Below are positions 1 to 7,288 of a DNA stretch of 38,804 nt, in pieces. The notes beneath the pieces were generated by a model. That model had not been told where the DNA came from and did not search any database. It saw only the letters and a list, made by a program, of their open reading frames with translations. The translations under genes and the position numbers were made by a program. The stretch spans positions 1 to 38,804 of the IMG/VR virus record IMGVR_UViG_3300044641_000655; one strand, written 5' to 3'. This DNA comes from a virus. How positions within the stretch are numbered: position 1 is the stretch's first letter; each line of letters opens with the position of its first letter.

Positions 1-470
1 TAACTGGTTCTGCTGCTGCAAATGTTACCTTTAGTTCTATACCAGGCACATATACTGATTTGCTTTTAGTTACAAATTGTAAAAATACCACTGGCGCAAC
101 TTATGGTTTATTGCTTCAATACAATAACGATACAGCCGCAAACTACAGTACTACCCTGTTATGGGGAACTGGCTCTGCTGCTTCAAGTTTTAGATATACA
201 ACTCAGTACAATGCTGTATTCGCAGGATGGGCTGGAAGCACAAACTTTTCTCCATACATTATTAACATTCAAGACTATGCTAATGCGACTACCTATAAAA
301 CAACTTTAAGTCGCTCATCTGATGCTGGAGATAGAGTTGGCGCAATGGCAAGTCTTTGGAGAGCAACTGCTGCTGCAATTACCTCAATCAAAATTTCATT
401 TGAGCCAACGGCCAACATAGCAGTAGGCTCAACATTCAAACTCTACGGAATCCAGGCAGGTAACGCATAA
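1..470 (+). CDS. Tail-surface / receptor-binding-like protein, 5'-truncated (paralogue 1)
   Basis: The reading frame is open from base 3, so the start codon lies outside the window; an internal ATG at 60 is not the start. The visible protein begins within the family core FSSIPGTYTDL and ends with AITSIKISF and GSTFKLYGI. These blocks recur in the genes at 470, 37501, 38110 and 38623. Two ends with a variable middle suggest a small beta-rich virion surface domain; a role in host binding is inferred from the position beside tail fibres. The stop overlaps the next ATG (TAATG). Codons are AT-richer than in the 740-residue tail gene downstream. Confidence 0.75.
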   Translation, partial: TGSAAANVTFSSIPGTYTDLLLVTNCKNTTGATYGLLLQYNNDTAANYSTTLLWGTGSAASSFRYTTQYNAVFAGWAGSTNFSPYIINIQDYANATTYKTTLSRSSDAGDRVGAMASLWRATAAAITSIKISFEPTANIAVGSTFKLYGIQAGNA

Positions 471-973
471 TGCCATTACAACTATACAAGATAGCATCAA
501 ATGATTTAACTACTACTGCCTCAAGCGTTACTTTTTCATCTATTCCTCAAGGATATACTGACTTAAAAGTTGTTGTTTCTAATCGCACAAATAGCGGTGG
601 TGTAAACATTATGGGTATTACATTTAATGGCGTAACTACTGGATATTCATTTAGAAATCTTGAGGGTAATGGGTCAGCCGCAGCCTCTGGGGGTGGAACT
701 TCAACTGGAGGATGGGCTGGTTTAGTACAGCCACCTTCATATACTGCAAACACATTTTCATCAAATGAAATCTACATTCCAAATTATACTTCCTCAAATA
801 ATAAATCTTGGTCTGTTGATTCAACAACGGAAAATAATGCAACAGCAAGTTATATGGAGTTAATTGCTGGTTCGTGGTCTAACACCGCAGCAATTACGTC
901 TATTGCTATAACTGATTTAGGTGGCAATTCTTTCGTATCAGGTTCAACATTCACTCTCTACGGCATACTATAA
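470..973 (+). CDS. Tail-surface / receptor-binding-like protein (paralogue 2)
   Basis: 167 residues, the same family as its neighbour: TFSSIPQGYTDL near residue 23, AITSIAI near 143 and GSTFTLYGIL at the C-terminus. The middle (about residues 40-135) does not resemble the other copies and is Gly/Ser/Asn-rich. The start overlaps the preceding stop, so translation is probably coupled. No known enzyme motif is visible. The call as an accessory tail or adhesin protein rests on paralogy and on its place between the tail fibre and the tail and lysis genes; the exact role is unknown. Confidence 0.75.
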   Translation: MPLQLYKIASNDLTTTASSVTFSSIPQGYTDLKVVVSNRTNSGGVNIMGITFNGVTTGYSFRNLEGNGSAAASGGGTSTGGWAGLVQPPSYTANTFSSNEIYIPNYTSSNNKSWSVDSTTENNATASYMELIAGSWSNTAAITSIAITDLGGNSFVSGSTFTLYGIL

Positions 974-988
974 AGAAAAGGAAATACA

Positions 989-1222
989 ATGACAACACCA
1001 ACAGCAATCGAAGTTAACTGCGCTACGGGCGAAGTTACAGAACGCGAACTGACAGCAGAAGAAATCGCACAGCGTGAGGCAGATGCAGCAGCATATGCAG
1101 AGCAGAAGGCAGCAGAAGAAGCAGCAGCAGAAGCACTCGCTGCACTCAAGGCATCTGCTCGTGCAAAACTGGTAGCAGGTACACCTCTTACCGAAGAAGA
1201 AGCAGCAACACTCGTTCTCTAA
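989..1222 (+). CDS. Small acidic Ala/Glu-rich protein downstream of tail-surface genes
   Basis: 77 residues, with AAGGAAA-like sequence ahead of the ATG (AAAAGGAAATACAATG). The N-terminus holds a T-G-E-V-T-E-R-E-L-T block, followed by a long Ala/Glu-rich helix (residues 25-60) likely to form a coiled coil. Small proteins with this layout commonly follow phage tail-fibre genes, where some act as assembly helpers; that function is inferred. It lies between the receptor-like paralogues and the 740-residue tail protein. Confidence 0.7.
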   Translation: MTTPTAIEVNCATGEVTERELTAEEIAQREADAAAYAEQKAAEEAAAEALAALKASARAKLVAGTPLTEEEAATLVL

Positions 1223-1253
1223 TTTTATTTCTTTCTAGTAGTGGAGGTATGCC

Positions 1254-3476
1254 TTGGCTGGCAGAGATATTACCGAAGGTCGTGCCGAACGCTCGATTGC
1301 AGTTGACGTAGGTGTAGTTTCATCTACTGCTATCTGGCAGAACACCGATATGTCTTACGACGTAGCACTTGGTGGACTCCCATTTATCTATGCAATCAAT
1401 GACTCACGCCCTTATGTGCGTCAGACTGCACCGTTCCGTAAGGACCAGTTCGACAATGGCGCAGAGCCAGGAGAGCAGTCACTTACTGGTTGGTGGATTC
1501 GTAGCCAGATGTCATTCCACTCTGGCTCAGGTATCAAGTTCTTTGACCCTGCAACCACAGATGAGAATGGGCACTATCGCTTTGCTGATAGCAAGGGCAT
1601 AGATGTCTGGACTAAAGGACAGGCTACTCTGCTCAAGTCTTGCACATCTACTCACACGGTTACTGGTGCTCTTGCATCTAATGGTGTGACACAGCAACAC
1701 TTACGCTCAATCAAGTGGACTGCAAACAGCAACAACTATAAAGGTGTATTGCTTTACGATGAGTACGATGTAGATAAAGTTTTTCCTGCCATTACTGTTT
1801 CTATTAGCAATAAAGCATTGACCTCTAACGTAGCAACCCTGACTACATCTGCAGTACACGGCCTATCTGTTGGTATGCAGATTACCATTACTGATGTAGA
1901 TGCCACCTTTAATGGTGAGTATCGGATTACTGGTGTACCTACAACCACTACATTTACATATGCTAAGACTGCCAGCAACGTGGCCTCTACTGCTGTGTCT
2001 CCAGTAGGAACTGGCGTCGCTTCGATTATTCACTTTGTTGACTATAATTCAGGTACGGATTTGCCAGTCTATGCTATCTGTGACGATGGAACATTTGCCT
2101 ACTGGATTACCAACACAGCAACCAAGAAGACTGTATATAAAAAAGCATTAACGGCTACATCTGCCGACGCAGATACAAAGATGTTTGATGAGGTTGGCGC
2201 TATAAGCAACGCTGCAATGGAGTATGTCAAAGACCGCATTGTAATGTGCGCTGATAATAAAGTGTACGAGTTCTCTACATCAGCAACTGCTATGCCAACA
2301 GCAATATACACACACCCAACAAGTACCCACGTCTATACATCGGTTGCTGCATCAGGTCCTGCTATCTATATTGCTGGATACAATGGCATTCAATCAACAA
2401 TTCAGAAGTTTACTCTCTCTACTGCTGGCGTAATGCCAACCCTTACTTCAGCAATTGTTGCAGCCGAACTCCCAGTTGGTGAGATTGTCCATAAGATTTA
2501 TTATTACCTAGGCTATATGATAATTGGTACAAATCGCGGCATCCGCGTTGCCGCTATATCTGGCCAAGATGGTTCAATTAACTACGGTCCACTAATTGTA
2601 GAAACATCTCAGCCTTGCTTTGACTTTGCTGCTCGTGACCACTATGTATGGTGTGCCACTGGTGTAGCAGGTGAGCCTGGAGTCATTCGTATTGACTTAT
2701 CAAATGAATTAGAAACCCTACGTTTTGCTTACGCTAACGACATATATCAAGATGGCGTTGCTGGATACAAGACAACTGCTTGTGCTTTCATTGGCAACGA
2801 TGACCCTGGCGTAACCGACAGACTCGTATTTTGCACAGCCAACAATGGCTCAGCAGATGGAACAATTTACATTGAAGACTCTGCAACTCTTCGCACTACA
2901 GGTTACATCACTACAGGCAACATCCGCTACGGAACCCTTGAACCTAAGAACTTCAAGCGTCTCCTTGGACGTGGTGACTTTACCTATGGCTCAATGACAC
3001 TTGAGACTGTAGATAAGAACAACGTTGAGTATGACCACATCTCATACGATGCAAGCATCAACCCTATTGAAGTAGGTACATCTAACCCTGCTACTGCCCA
3101 AGAGTATGTAGCATTTAAGTTTATTCTTTATCGTGATGGTACAACCAATAGCCTTGGCCCAGTATTCAAGGGCTATCAGGCTAAGGCAACCATTGCTACT
3201 CCACGTCAACGTGTCATTCAATTCCCAGTCTACTGCTATGACCTAGAGACAGACCGATACAACGTAGTCACAGGCTACGAAGGAAGAGCGATGGATAGAA
3301 TCCAATTGCTTGAAGACATTGAGGAATCTGGAGACGTAGTAACTTGGCAAGACCTCACCACTGGTGAGTCACGTCAGGCAGTAATTGAACAAGTATCATT
3401 CACTCGCGGTACCCCACCAGACAAAGGATTCTCTGGCTTCGGCGGTATTGTTCAGATAACGATTAGGACTGTGTAA
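1254..3476 (+). CDS. Large tail structural protein
   Basis: 740 residues. The start is TTG at 1254, chosen because GGAGG at 1243-1247 lies 6 nt upstream and the nearby ATG at 1249 is out of frame. The sequence is rich in beta-strand patterns. Around residues 180-255 there is an insert (LTSNVATLTTSAVHGLSVG and following) of a type common as an Ig-like or surface domain in virion proteins. The central part reads like repeated propeller-type strands; the C-terminus resembles tail-hub proteins. No catalytic motif was seen. It lies between the adhesin array and the lysis cassette, so a role in the tail tip or tail tube of a short-tailed virion is likely; the exact class is uncertain. Confidence 0.7.
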   Translation: MAGRDITEGRAERSIAVDVGVVSSTAIWQNTDMSYDVALGGLPFIYAINDSRPYVRQTAPFRKDQFDNGAEPGEQSLTGWWIRSQMSFHSGSGIKFFDPATTDENGHYRFADSKGIDVWTKGQATLLKSCTSTHTVTGALASNGVTQQHLRSIKWTANSNNYKGVLLYDEYDVDKVFPAITVSISNKALTSNVATLTTSAVHGLSVGMQITITDVDATFNGEYRITGVPTTTTFTYAKTASNVASTAVSPVGTGVASIIHFVDYNSGTDLPVYAICDDGTFAYWITNTATKKTVYKKALTATSADADTKMFDEVGAISNAAMEYVKDRIVMCADNKVYEFSTSATAMPTAIYTHPTSTHVYTSVAASGPAIYIAGYNGIQSTIQKFTLSTAGVMPTLTSAIVAAELPVGEIVHKIYYYLGYMIIGTNRGIRVAAISGQDGSINYGPLIVETSQPCFDFAARDHYVWCATGVAGEPGVIRIDLSNELETLRFAYANDIYQDGVAGYKTTACAFIGNDDPGVTDRLVFCTANNGSADGTIYIEDSATLRTTGYITTGNIRYGTLEPKNFKRLLGRGDFTYGSMTLETVDKNNVEYDHISYDASINPIEVGTSNPATAQEYVAFKFILYRDGTTNSLGPVFKGYQAKATIATPRQRVIQFPVYCYDLETDRYNVVTGYEGRAMDRIQLLEDIEESGDVVTWQDLTTGESRQAVIEQVSFTRGTPPDKGFSGFGGIVQITIRTV

Positions 3477-3679
3477 TGGCTGCATCAGAATGGGCAGCCT
3501 TTGGTGTTGCCATAATGACAATAACAGTTGGGTTTGCTGGCTTTGTGAAGTGGCTTGTTAAGCACTATCTATCAGAGTTAAAACCAAATGGGGGCGGTTC
3601 CGTGAAAGACCAAGTGAACCGATTGGAACAACGAGTTGACCAAATCTATCTCCTACTCTGTGAGAAGGAAAGCAAGTAA
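3476..3679 (+). CDS. Small membrane protein with one TM and a coiled coil (holin-like or XhlA-like)
   Basis: 67 residues. Residues 6-26 (WAAFGVAIMTITVGFAGFVKW) form one hydrophobic segment. After a Gly-rich turn, residues 42-66 form an amphipathic helix (VNRLEQRVDQIYLLL) suited to coiled-coil pairing. A TM followed by a coiled coil recalls haemolysin XhlA-type phage proteins that work with holins. The start overlaps the upstream stop (TAATG) and the 3' end overlaps the next gene. Four further genes of the lysis region follow directly. Confidence 0.6.
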   Translation: MAASEWAAFGVAIMTITVGFAGFVKWLVKHYLSELKPNGGGSVKDQVNRLEQRVDQIYLLLCEKESK

Positions 3680-4982
3680 GTTCGGCGTATTATTTATTCT
3701 AATTGGAACTACATTCTTGTTCTACCCTCAAGCATATGCAGCAGTTGTTTATGCTGATGTAACGTGTGCTAATCAAGAGAGCACACAGCAGACATACCAG
3801 ATTGGATGGGATAACTCTAACCAATTCTTTGAGGGTAGAGGTTACATTCCTAGATTATTTTGTGAGGGCGGATATGCACCACCAGGATTCAATGTTTACG
3901 TTAGTGATAATCTTTCTGATAGTGCTACTGGTTACTTCAATGGCGTAGTTCCTACCCCTGTTGTAAGTCCCAATCCTGAGACGCAGACCGTTCAGTCGGA
4001 AACTGTGACTGCTCAAGAGACTTCGACTGTGACCGACTCAGCAACTGTTGAGTCTGAAACTTCAACTCCTGTCGTGCCTCAACCAAGTCCCTCTCCGAGT
4101 CCTTCAACAGAAGATTCTCAGACCGCAGTTGTTGCACCTGATGAGACAGTAACTGCAACTGATTCTGCAACCGTTGAGACACAGACTCCAGTTTCCGATA
4201 CTTCAACACCTGTGCTACCAGCAGAAACATCAACGGTAGATACCCAAACAGTAGAATCAATTCCAACACCTGTGGTTACTCCTTTACCTGAGCCAACGCC
4301 AGTAGTACAACCAGAGCCAGTAGTGGTACCCCCACCAACGCCAAGGCCAGAACCATTACCTGAACCTACCCCAGACCCAGTACCAGAGCCTGAGCCAGAG
4401 CCTGTGGTGGAAGAAGTTGAGGAACCTGTACTTGAAACTCCTGAAGTAGACGAGCCAGTTATAGAAGAACCAGTTGTTGAGGAACCTATTACTGAGGAAC
4501 CTGTGATTGAAGAGCCTGTTGTTGAAGAGCCTGAAGTCACGGAGCCTGAGGTCGTTGATGAACCAGAGCCACTTGAGCCTGAGGACATACCTCTTGAGGT
4601 AGAGCCTACGCCAGAACCTGTTCAACCTGAACCTCCTATATCTACACCTGAGCCTATTGTACCAGAAGTGGTACAACTCACCCAGGATACAGACCTTAGC
4701 GTGTTACCACCTGATACTCCAGTGGAACTGGAGAACGGTGTAGTTCTTACAGCAGAGGTAGTCATCGCACTTCAATTGTTGGAGAACCCAGCAGAACTTT
4801 TAGCAGAGATATTCACCGACCCTGGACAAGTCTTGTTAGCCCTGGGAAGTATCGGTAGCGATATGTCTCCTGAGGTACGCGAGCAATCAGAGAAGGTAAT
4901 CATCTCTGCAGTAATTGCAGGAAACATAGCCACTCAAGCAGCAGCATCTGCTGCCCTCGCAGCATACAGGAGAAACATATGA
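3660..4982 (+). CDS. Secreted Pro/Glu/Thr-rich repeat protein
   Basis: About 440 residues from GTG 3660; TTG 3636, with a weak GGAA upstream, would add 8 residues. The N-terminus is a Sec signal peptide: a basic RRK, a hydrophobic core (VLFILIGTTFLF) and an AYA-A cleavage site near residue 27. A short compact region with two Cys follows, then a Ser/Thr/Pro region (about 90-205), a long Pro-Glu repeat (EEPVVEEP-type, about 205-340) and a helical Ala/Leu-rich C-terminal domain of about 100 residues. Such Pro/Glu tracts are often wall-spanning in Gram-positives. It lies inside the lysis region, overlapping neighbours on both sides. It could help cross or loosen the wall, or be an exported exclusion factor; the role is unknown. 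Confidence 0.7.
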   Translation: MRRKASKFGVLFILIGTTFLFYPQAYAAVVYADVTCANQESTQQTYQIGWDNSNQFFEGRGYIPRLFCEGGYAPPGFNVYVSDNLSDSATGYFNGVVPTPVVSPNPETQTVQSETVTAQETSTVTDSATVESETSTPVVPQPSPSPSPSTEDSQTAVVAPDETVTATDSATVETQTPVSDTSTPVLPAETSTVDTQTVESIPTPVVTPLPEPTPVVQPEPVVVPPPTPRPEPLPEPTPDPVPEPEPEPVVEEVEEPVLETPEVDEPVIEEPVVEEPITEEPVIEEPVVEEPEVTEPEVVDEPEPLEPEDIPLEVEPTPEPVQPEPPISTPEPIVPEVVQLTQDTDLSVLPPDTPVELENGVVLTAEVVIALQLLENPAELLAEIFTDPGQVLLALGSIGSDMSPEVREQSEKVIISAVIAGNIATQAAASAALAAYRRNI

Positions 4983-5149
4983 AGAAGTTCATCTCAGATA
5001 TTGCCAATCAACTATGGACACTCTTAGGAATGTTCGTGGCCTGGGTGGTATTGGAAGGTTCGGCTAAGACAGTGGTGGGCTACGCAATCATTGCAACCCT
5101 TGCAGTCTGGTCTATCACACTCAACATCCGAAATATGAAGGACGAATAA
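4979..5149 (+). CDS. Small two-TM holin-like membrane protein
   Basis: 56 residues, ATG at 4979 overlapping the preceding stop (ATGA) and stopping with TAATG into the next gene. AGGAG lies at 4968-4972, six bases before the ATG. Two hydrophobic stretches (about residues 12-26, LWTLLGMFVAWVVL, and 32-50, VVGYAIIATLAVWSITL) are separated by a short polar turn (EGSAK) and flanked by basic or acidic ends, the layout of a class II holin. The neighbour is another small hydrophobic protein and the endolysin follows, which supports a lysis role; whether it is holin or antiholin cannot be told. Confidence 0.65.
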   Translation: MKKFISDIANQLWTLLGMFVAWVVLEGSAKTVVGYAIIATLAVWSITLNIRNMKDE

Positions 5150-5391
5150 TGGACACACTCAAGAACGTAATGATGCGAATTTTCGCAGTCATTGCAGCAG
5201 AAGCACTAGGAGTTATCGGTGCTGGTTCCCTCGTTGGAATTGAAGTATGGCAAGCAGCAACACTGGCTGGCGCACTTGGTGCAGCACGTGTACTTGAAGC
5301 CCTTGCTCGCTTCTACCTAGCAGATGGAAGCCTGACATCAGAAGAAATCAACGCAGCCTTTGCCAAGGTTGACAAGAAAGCGAGTGAGTAA
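5149..5391 (+). CDS. Holin-like small membrane protein
   Basis: 80 residues. A hydrophobic Ala/Gly-rich region spans residues 7-52 (IFAVIAAEALGVIGAGSLVGI, then ATLAGALGAARVLEAL) and could make two membrane helices; the charged tail (SEEINAAFAKVDKK) would be cytoplasmic. It sits directly upstream of the endolysin with no gap, the usual holin place. It competes for the holin call with the genes at 4979 and 5910. Confidence 0.65.
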   Translation: MDTLKNVMMRIFAVIAAEALGVIGAGSLVGIEVWQAATLAGALGAARVLEALARFYLADGSLTSEEINAAFAKVDKKASE

Positions 5392-5901
5392 ATGGGACAA
5401 AGACTAGACTTCATCAAGGTAGCCGAAGGCGAACTAGGTGTAATTGAAGGTCCGAAGGACAATGAAACAAAGTACGGCGCATTTACAAAAGCAAACTTCC
5501 TACCTTGGTGCGGTTCTTTTGTTAACTGGTGTGCTAATGAAGTGGGCTTGAAGATTCCTAACTGTGTATCTACAGTGGCAGGAGCCACAGCCTTTATGAA
5601 GAAGAACCAATGGGAGAAGGCAGAGGAAGCAATTCCTCTACCAGGCGACGTAGTGTTCTTTGACTTTCCGAACGATGGCGTTGACCGCATCTCTCACGTA
5701 GGGATTGTAGTCAAGGACAACGGAGACGGAACAGTTACCTGTATCGAAGGCAACACTGCCCCAGATAAGAAGGGTGACCAGCGCAACGGAGGCCAAGTCT
5801 GCCTCAAGGTGCGTGCCTACAAGAAGAAGAACGGTTCCAAACTACGCAGGTCACAGGCTGTGACAGTCGTGGGATTTGGTAAGCCAGTCTTCAAGTCATA
5901 A
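5392..5901 (+). CDS. Endolysin, CHAP / NlpC-P60-type cysteine peptidase or amidase
   Basis: 169 residues, a single catalytic domain. The CHAP hallmarks are in order: PWCGSFVNWC with nucleophile Cys40, PLPGDVVFFDF at about 83-92, SHVGIV with His102, and CIEGN at 117-121 supplying the third polar residue. This fold cuts peptide bonds or the amide bond of peptidoglycan. No separate wall-binding domain is seen; the basic C-terminal part (KVRAYKKKNGSKLRRS) may help binding. No signal peptide is present, so release should depend on a holin, consistent with the small membrane proteins on both sides. Confidence 0.88.
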   Translation: MGQRLDFIKVAEGELGVIEGPKDNETKYGAFTKANFLPWCGSFVNWCANEVGLKIPNCVSTVAGATAFMKKNQWEKAEEAIPLPGDVVFFDFPNDGVDRISHVGIVVKDNGDGTVTCIEGNTAPDKKGDQRNGGQVCLKVRAYKKKNGSKLRRSQAVTVVGFGKPVFKS

Positions 5902-5909
5902 GGAGAAAA

Positions 5910-6104
5910 ATGAATACAACCAAACTCGTTGCTATGGCAACTACCTACGCACGTGCAGCAGTCCCATCAGTGGTGGCTCTGTACGCAGCAGGAGTAACAG
6001 ACCCAAAGACACTGGCATATGCTTTCGCATCAGCGTTCATTGCCCCACTCTGGAAGGCACTAGACCCTAAGGCCAAGGAATTTGGCATTGGAAGCAAGAA
6101 GTAA
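5910..6104 (+). CDS. Small hydrophobic protein after endolysin (holin-like)
   Basis: 64 residues with a good ribosome site (AAGGAG) ahead of the ATG. Residues 5-50 are hydrophobic and Ala-rich, with a polar break at GVTDPKT, compatible with two helices; the C-terminus is basic (KAKEFGIGSKK). It is the last gene before the terminator at 6147. Small proteins of this kind next to endolysins are often holins, but membrane insertion is less clear than for the 4979 gene. Confidence 0.6.
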   Translation: MNTTKLVAMATTYARAAVPSVVALYAAGVTDPKTLAYAFASAFIAPLWKALDPKAKEFGIGSKK

Positions 6105-6146
6105 ACACCCTCAAATAGGGCTTTAACAGCCCCGTAGAGACACGAA

Positions 6147-6189
6147 GACCCTCACCTCTAGGTACTTACCTAGGAGTGGGGGTCTTTTT
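6147..6189 (+). terminator. Rho-independent terminator of the tail/lysis operon
   Basis: An 18-bp stem runs from GACCC at 6147 to GGGTC ending at 6184, with one C-A mismatch and two G-T pairs, a very short loop (CT), then TTTTT at 6185-6189. The T-tract points to plus-strand termination. The minus-strand methyltransferase stops at 6191 on the other side, and the stem could serve it too, with a much poorer T-tract. Confidence 0.85.
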
Positions 6190-6190
6190 C

Positions 6191-6766
6191 TCATTTCTTC
6201 TGCACCCAAACCTGATAGTCCTGGCTCAGTAAGACGTACTCACCCTGCTTCTCTTCAAGAAATCTATCTATCGCAAGTTTAGGACGCAGTTCTGGGTGGA
6301 CATCCTGACCCCAAAGGTAGTCATCAAAGGCAAGAATGCCTTCGGCCTTGAGTAGTGGCCAAGCATTGGTGGCATCACGATAGACAGCCTCTTCCGTATG
6401 GTCACCGTCTATGTAGATGAAGTCGTACTTTTTCTTGAGGCTAGGTAACACGGAGGCTGAATCACCTTTCATAAACCTTACGTTCTCGTACTTTTCCATT
6501 CGCTTGAGGTAAACCCAGTAGACTACATTGAAATCCATATCCTTATGCTCACGCTCATCAGAGCCTTGCCAAGTATCTACATCGGTCAGAGTTGATGACT
6601 GGTCAGTTAGTATGTTGGTAAGTAACCACTCACTAGCATCGCCAGTATATGCTCCCACCTGTAGAAACTTAAGGTTAGGTTCACCCTTGAACTTGGTAAG
6701 ATGATTCTCGAAGTTATACTTCTGGCTATCAAACCAGTTGGGAAATGTCGGCGTGTCGTTTTCCAT
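6191..6766 (-). CDS. Class I SAM-dependent methyltransferase
   Basis: 191 residues. The glycine-rich SAM loop is FLQVGAYTGD at residues 34-43; an acidic strand end follows near 62-64 (DVD), and motif DFIYIDGDH is at 115-123, with EGILAFDDYLWG at 142-153. This pattern matches the Methyltransf_24 group, whose members modify sugars, small molecules or proteins. A DNA methylase is unlikely because no DPPY/NPPY motif is visible. It is the only gene of its transcription unit, convergent with the lysis operon and divergent from the replication block. AGGA lies about 6 nt upstream of the ATG. Possible roles are modifying virion glycans or host metabolites. Confidence 0.75.
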   Translation of the reverse strand: MENDTPTFPNWFDSQKYNFENHLTKFKGEPNLKFLQVGAYTGDASEWLLTNILTDQSSTLTDVDTWQGSDEREHKDMDFNVVYWVYLKRMEKYENVRFMKGDSASVLPSLKKKYDFIYIDGDHTEEAVYRDATNAWPLLKAEGILAFDDYLWGQDVHPELRPKLAIDRFLEEKQGEYVLLSQDYQVWVQKK

Positions 6767-6951
6767 TAGGTATCCTGTCTGTGTATAATTAGTTATATAA
6801 TAACATATAAATAATATATATAGGCGCGAAGCGCCTTATATAATATATATAATTATTATATACTACAATAGATTTAGATAGTACCCTTGTTTTAAGTACC
6901 CTCCTGTCCTTGACAGGGGTACTATCTAACAACTACTAGACGGAGGATGAA
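6767..6951. promoter_or_regulatory. AT-rich divergent control region with nested hairpins
   Basis: The 6780-6865 stretch is almost all A/T, with several TATAAT-like boxes on both strands (TATAAT at 6784, TATACT at 6859-6864). It is broken by a GC hairpin, AGGCGC-GAA-GCGCCT, around 6825. Downstream, a perfect 13-bp inverted repeat (6874-6886 with 6917-6929) encloses a CCTGTC-CTT-GACAGG hairpin (6903-6917). If the 6859 box is used, transcripts to the right would begin almost at the inverted repeat. Just before the first gene, CTACTAGACGGAGG (6933-6946) matches a leader motif also found ahead of several minus-strand genes. Confidence 0.55.
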
Positions 6952-7107
6952 ATGCTCAACCCATTTAAGAAACGAATCAAGACAGAAACTCTTGACTCTT
7001 TGATTGGTATGTTAATTATTGAGATTGATGAAATCTCAGAGTTGATTGAAGAACTTCGCAAAGACTTAGCAGACCTGACTGACTTCGTGGAAGACCACCT
7101 TGATTAA
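6952..7107 (+). CDS. Small acidic helical protein
   Basis: 51 residues; GGAGG at 6942-6946 sits 5 nt before the ATG. The N-terminus is basic (NPFKKRIK); residues 12-50 are heptad-like and acidic (LIIEIDEISELIEELRKDLADL), so a coiled coil is likely. It is the first gene of the early plus-strand block, directly behind the structured leader, and overlaps the nuclease N-terminal ORF by 8 nt. The function is not recognised; a regulator or accessory subunit is possible. Confidence 0.65.
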   Translation: MLNPFKKRIKTETLDSLIGMLIIEIDEISELIEELRKDLADLTDFVEDHLD

Positions 7108-7288
7108 GTTAGATGATTACACATTACCTGAACACATCAGTTACTCAGCATTCACAACCTATCTGACTTGCGGTTATCAGTACTACCTAGGCAGACTACT
7201 GCAGGTACCTGAAGAGCCAAGCATCTGGTCAGCAGGTGGCCGTGCATTCCACTACGCAACGGAGTTGTACGACTATGACAACGAATGA
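7100..7288 (+). CDS. N-terminal part of split Cas4/RecB-like nuclease
   Basis: 62 residues from TTG 7100, supported by GGAAG six bases upstream. The sequence matches the start of the PDDEXK_1 (RecB/Cas4-like) nucleases: HISYSAFTTYLTCGYQYYL at 12-30 with Cys24, and SAGGRAFHYATEL at 44-56 with the conserved His51. It stops at TGA 7286 before the catalytic core, which continues in the ORF starting at 7275 one frame ahead (+1). Cys24 corresponds to the isolated N-terminal ligand of the Cas4-type Fe-S cluster; the other three ligands lie in the second ORF. So the two must form one enzyme by assembly or frameshifting, or the gene is broken. Confidence 0.72.
   Translation: MIKLDDYTLPEHISYSAFTTYLTCGYQYYLGRLLQVPEEPSIWSAGGRAFHYATELYDYDNE

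Noticed and set aside
1-973. Diversity-generating retroelement targeting the receptor-like paralogues
   Set aside because: No reverse transcriptase ORF and no template-variable repeat pair was seen in the window.
4118-4588. Long antisense ORF rich in Ser/Thr/Gly
   Set aside because: It is the mirror of the Pro/Glu repeat in the plus-strand gene; low complexity, no ribosome site, opposite to a well-supported gene.
6910-6938. Promoter from the TTGACA at 6910-6915
   Set aside because: The box belongs to the CCTGTC/GACAGG hairpin and no acceptable -10 lies 16-18 nt downstream.
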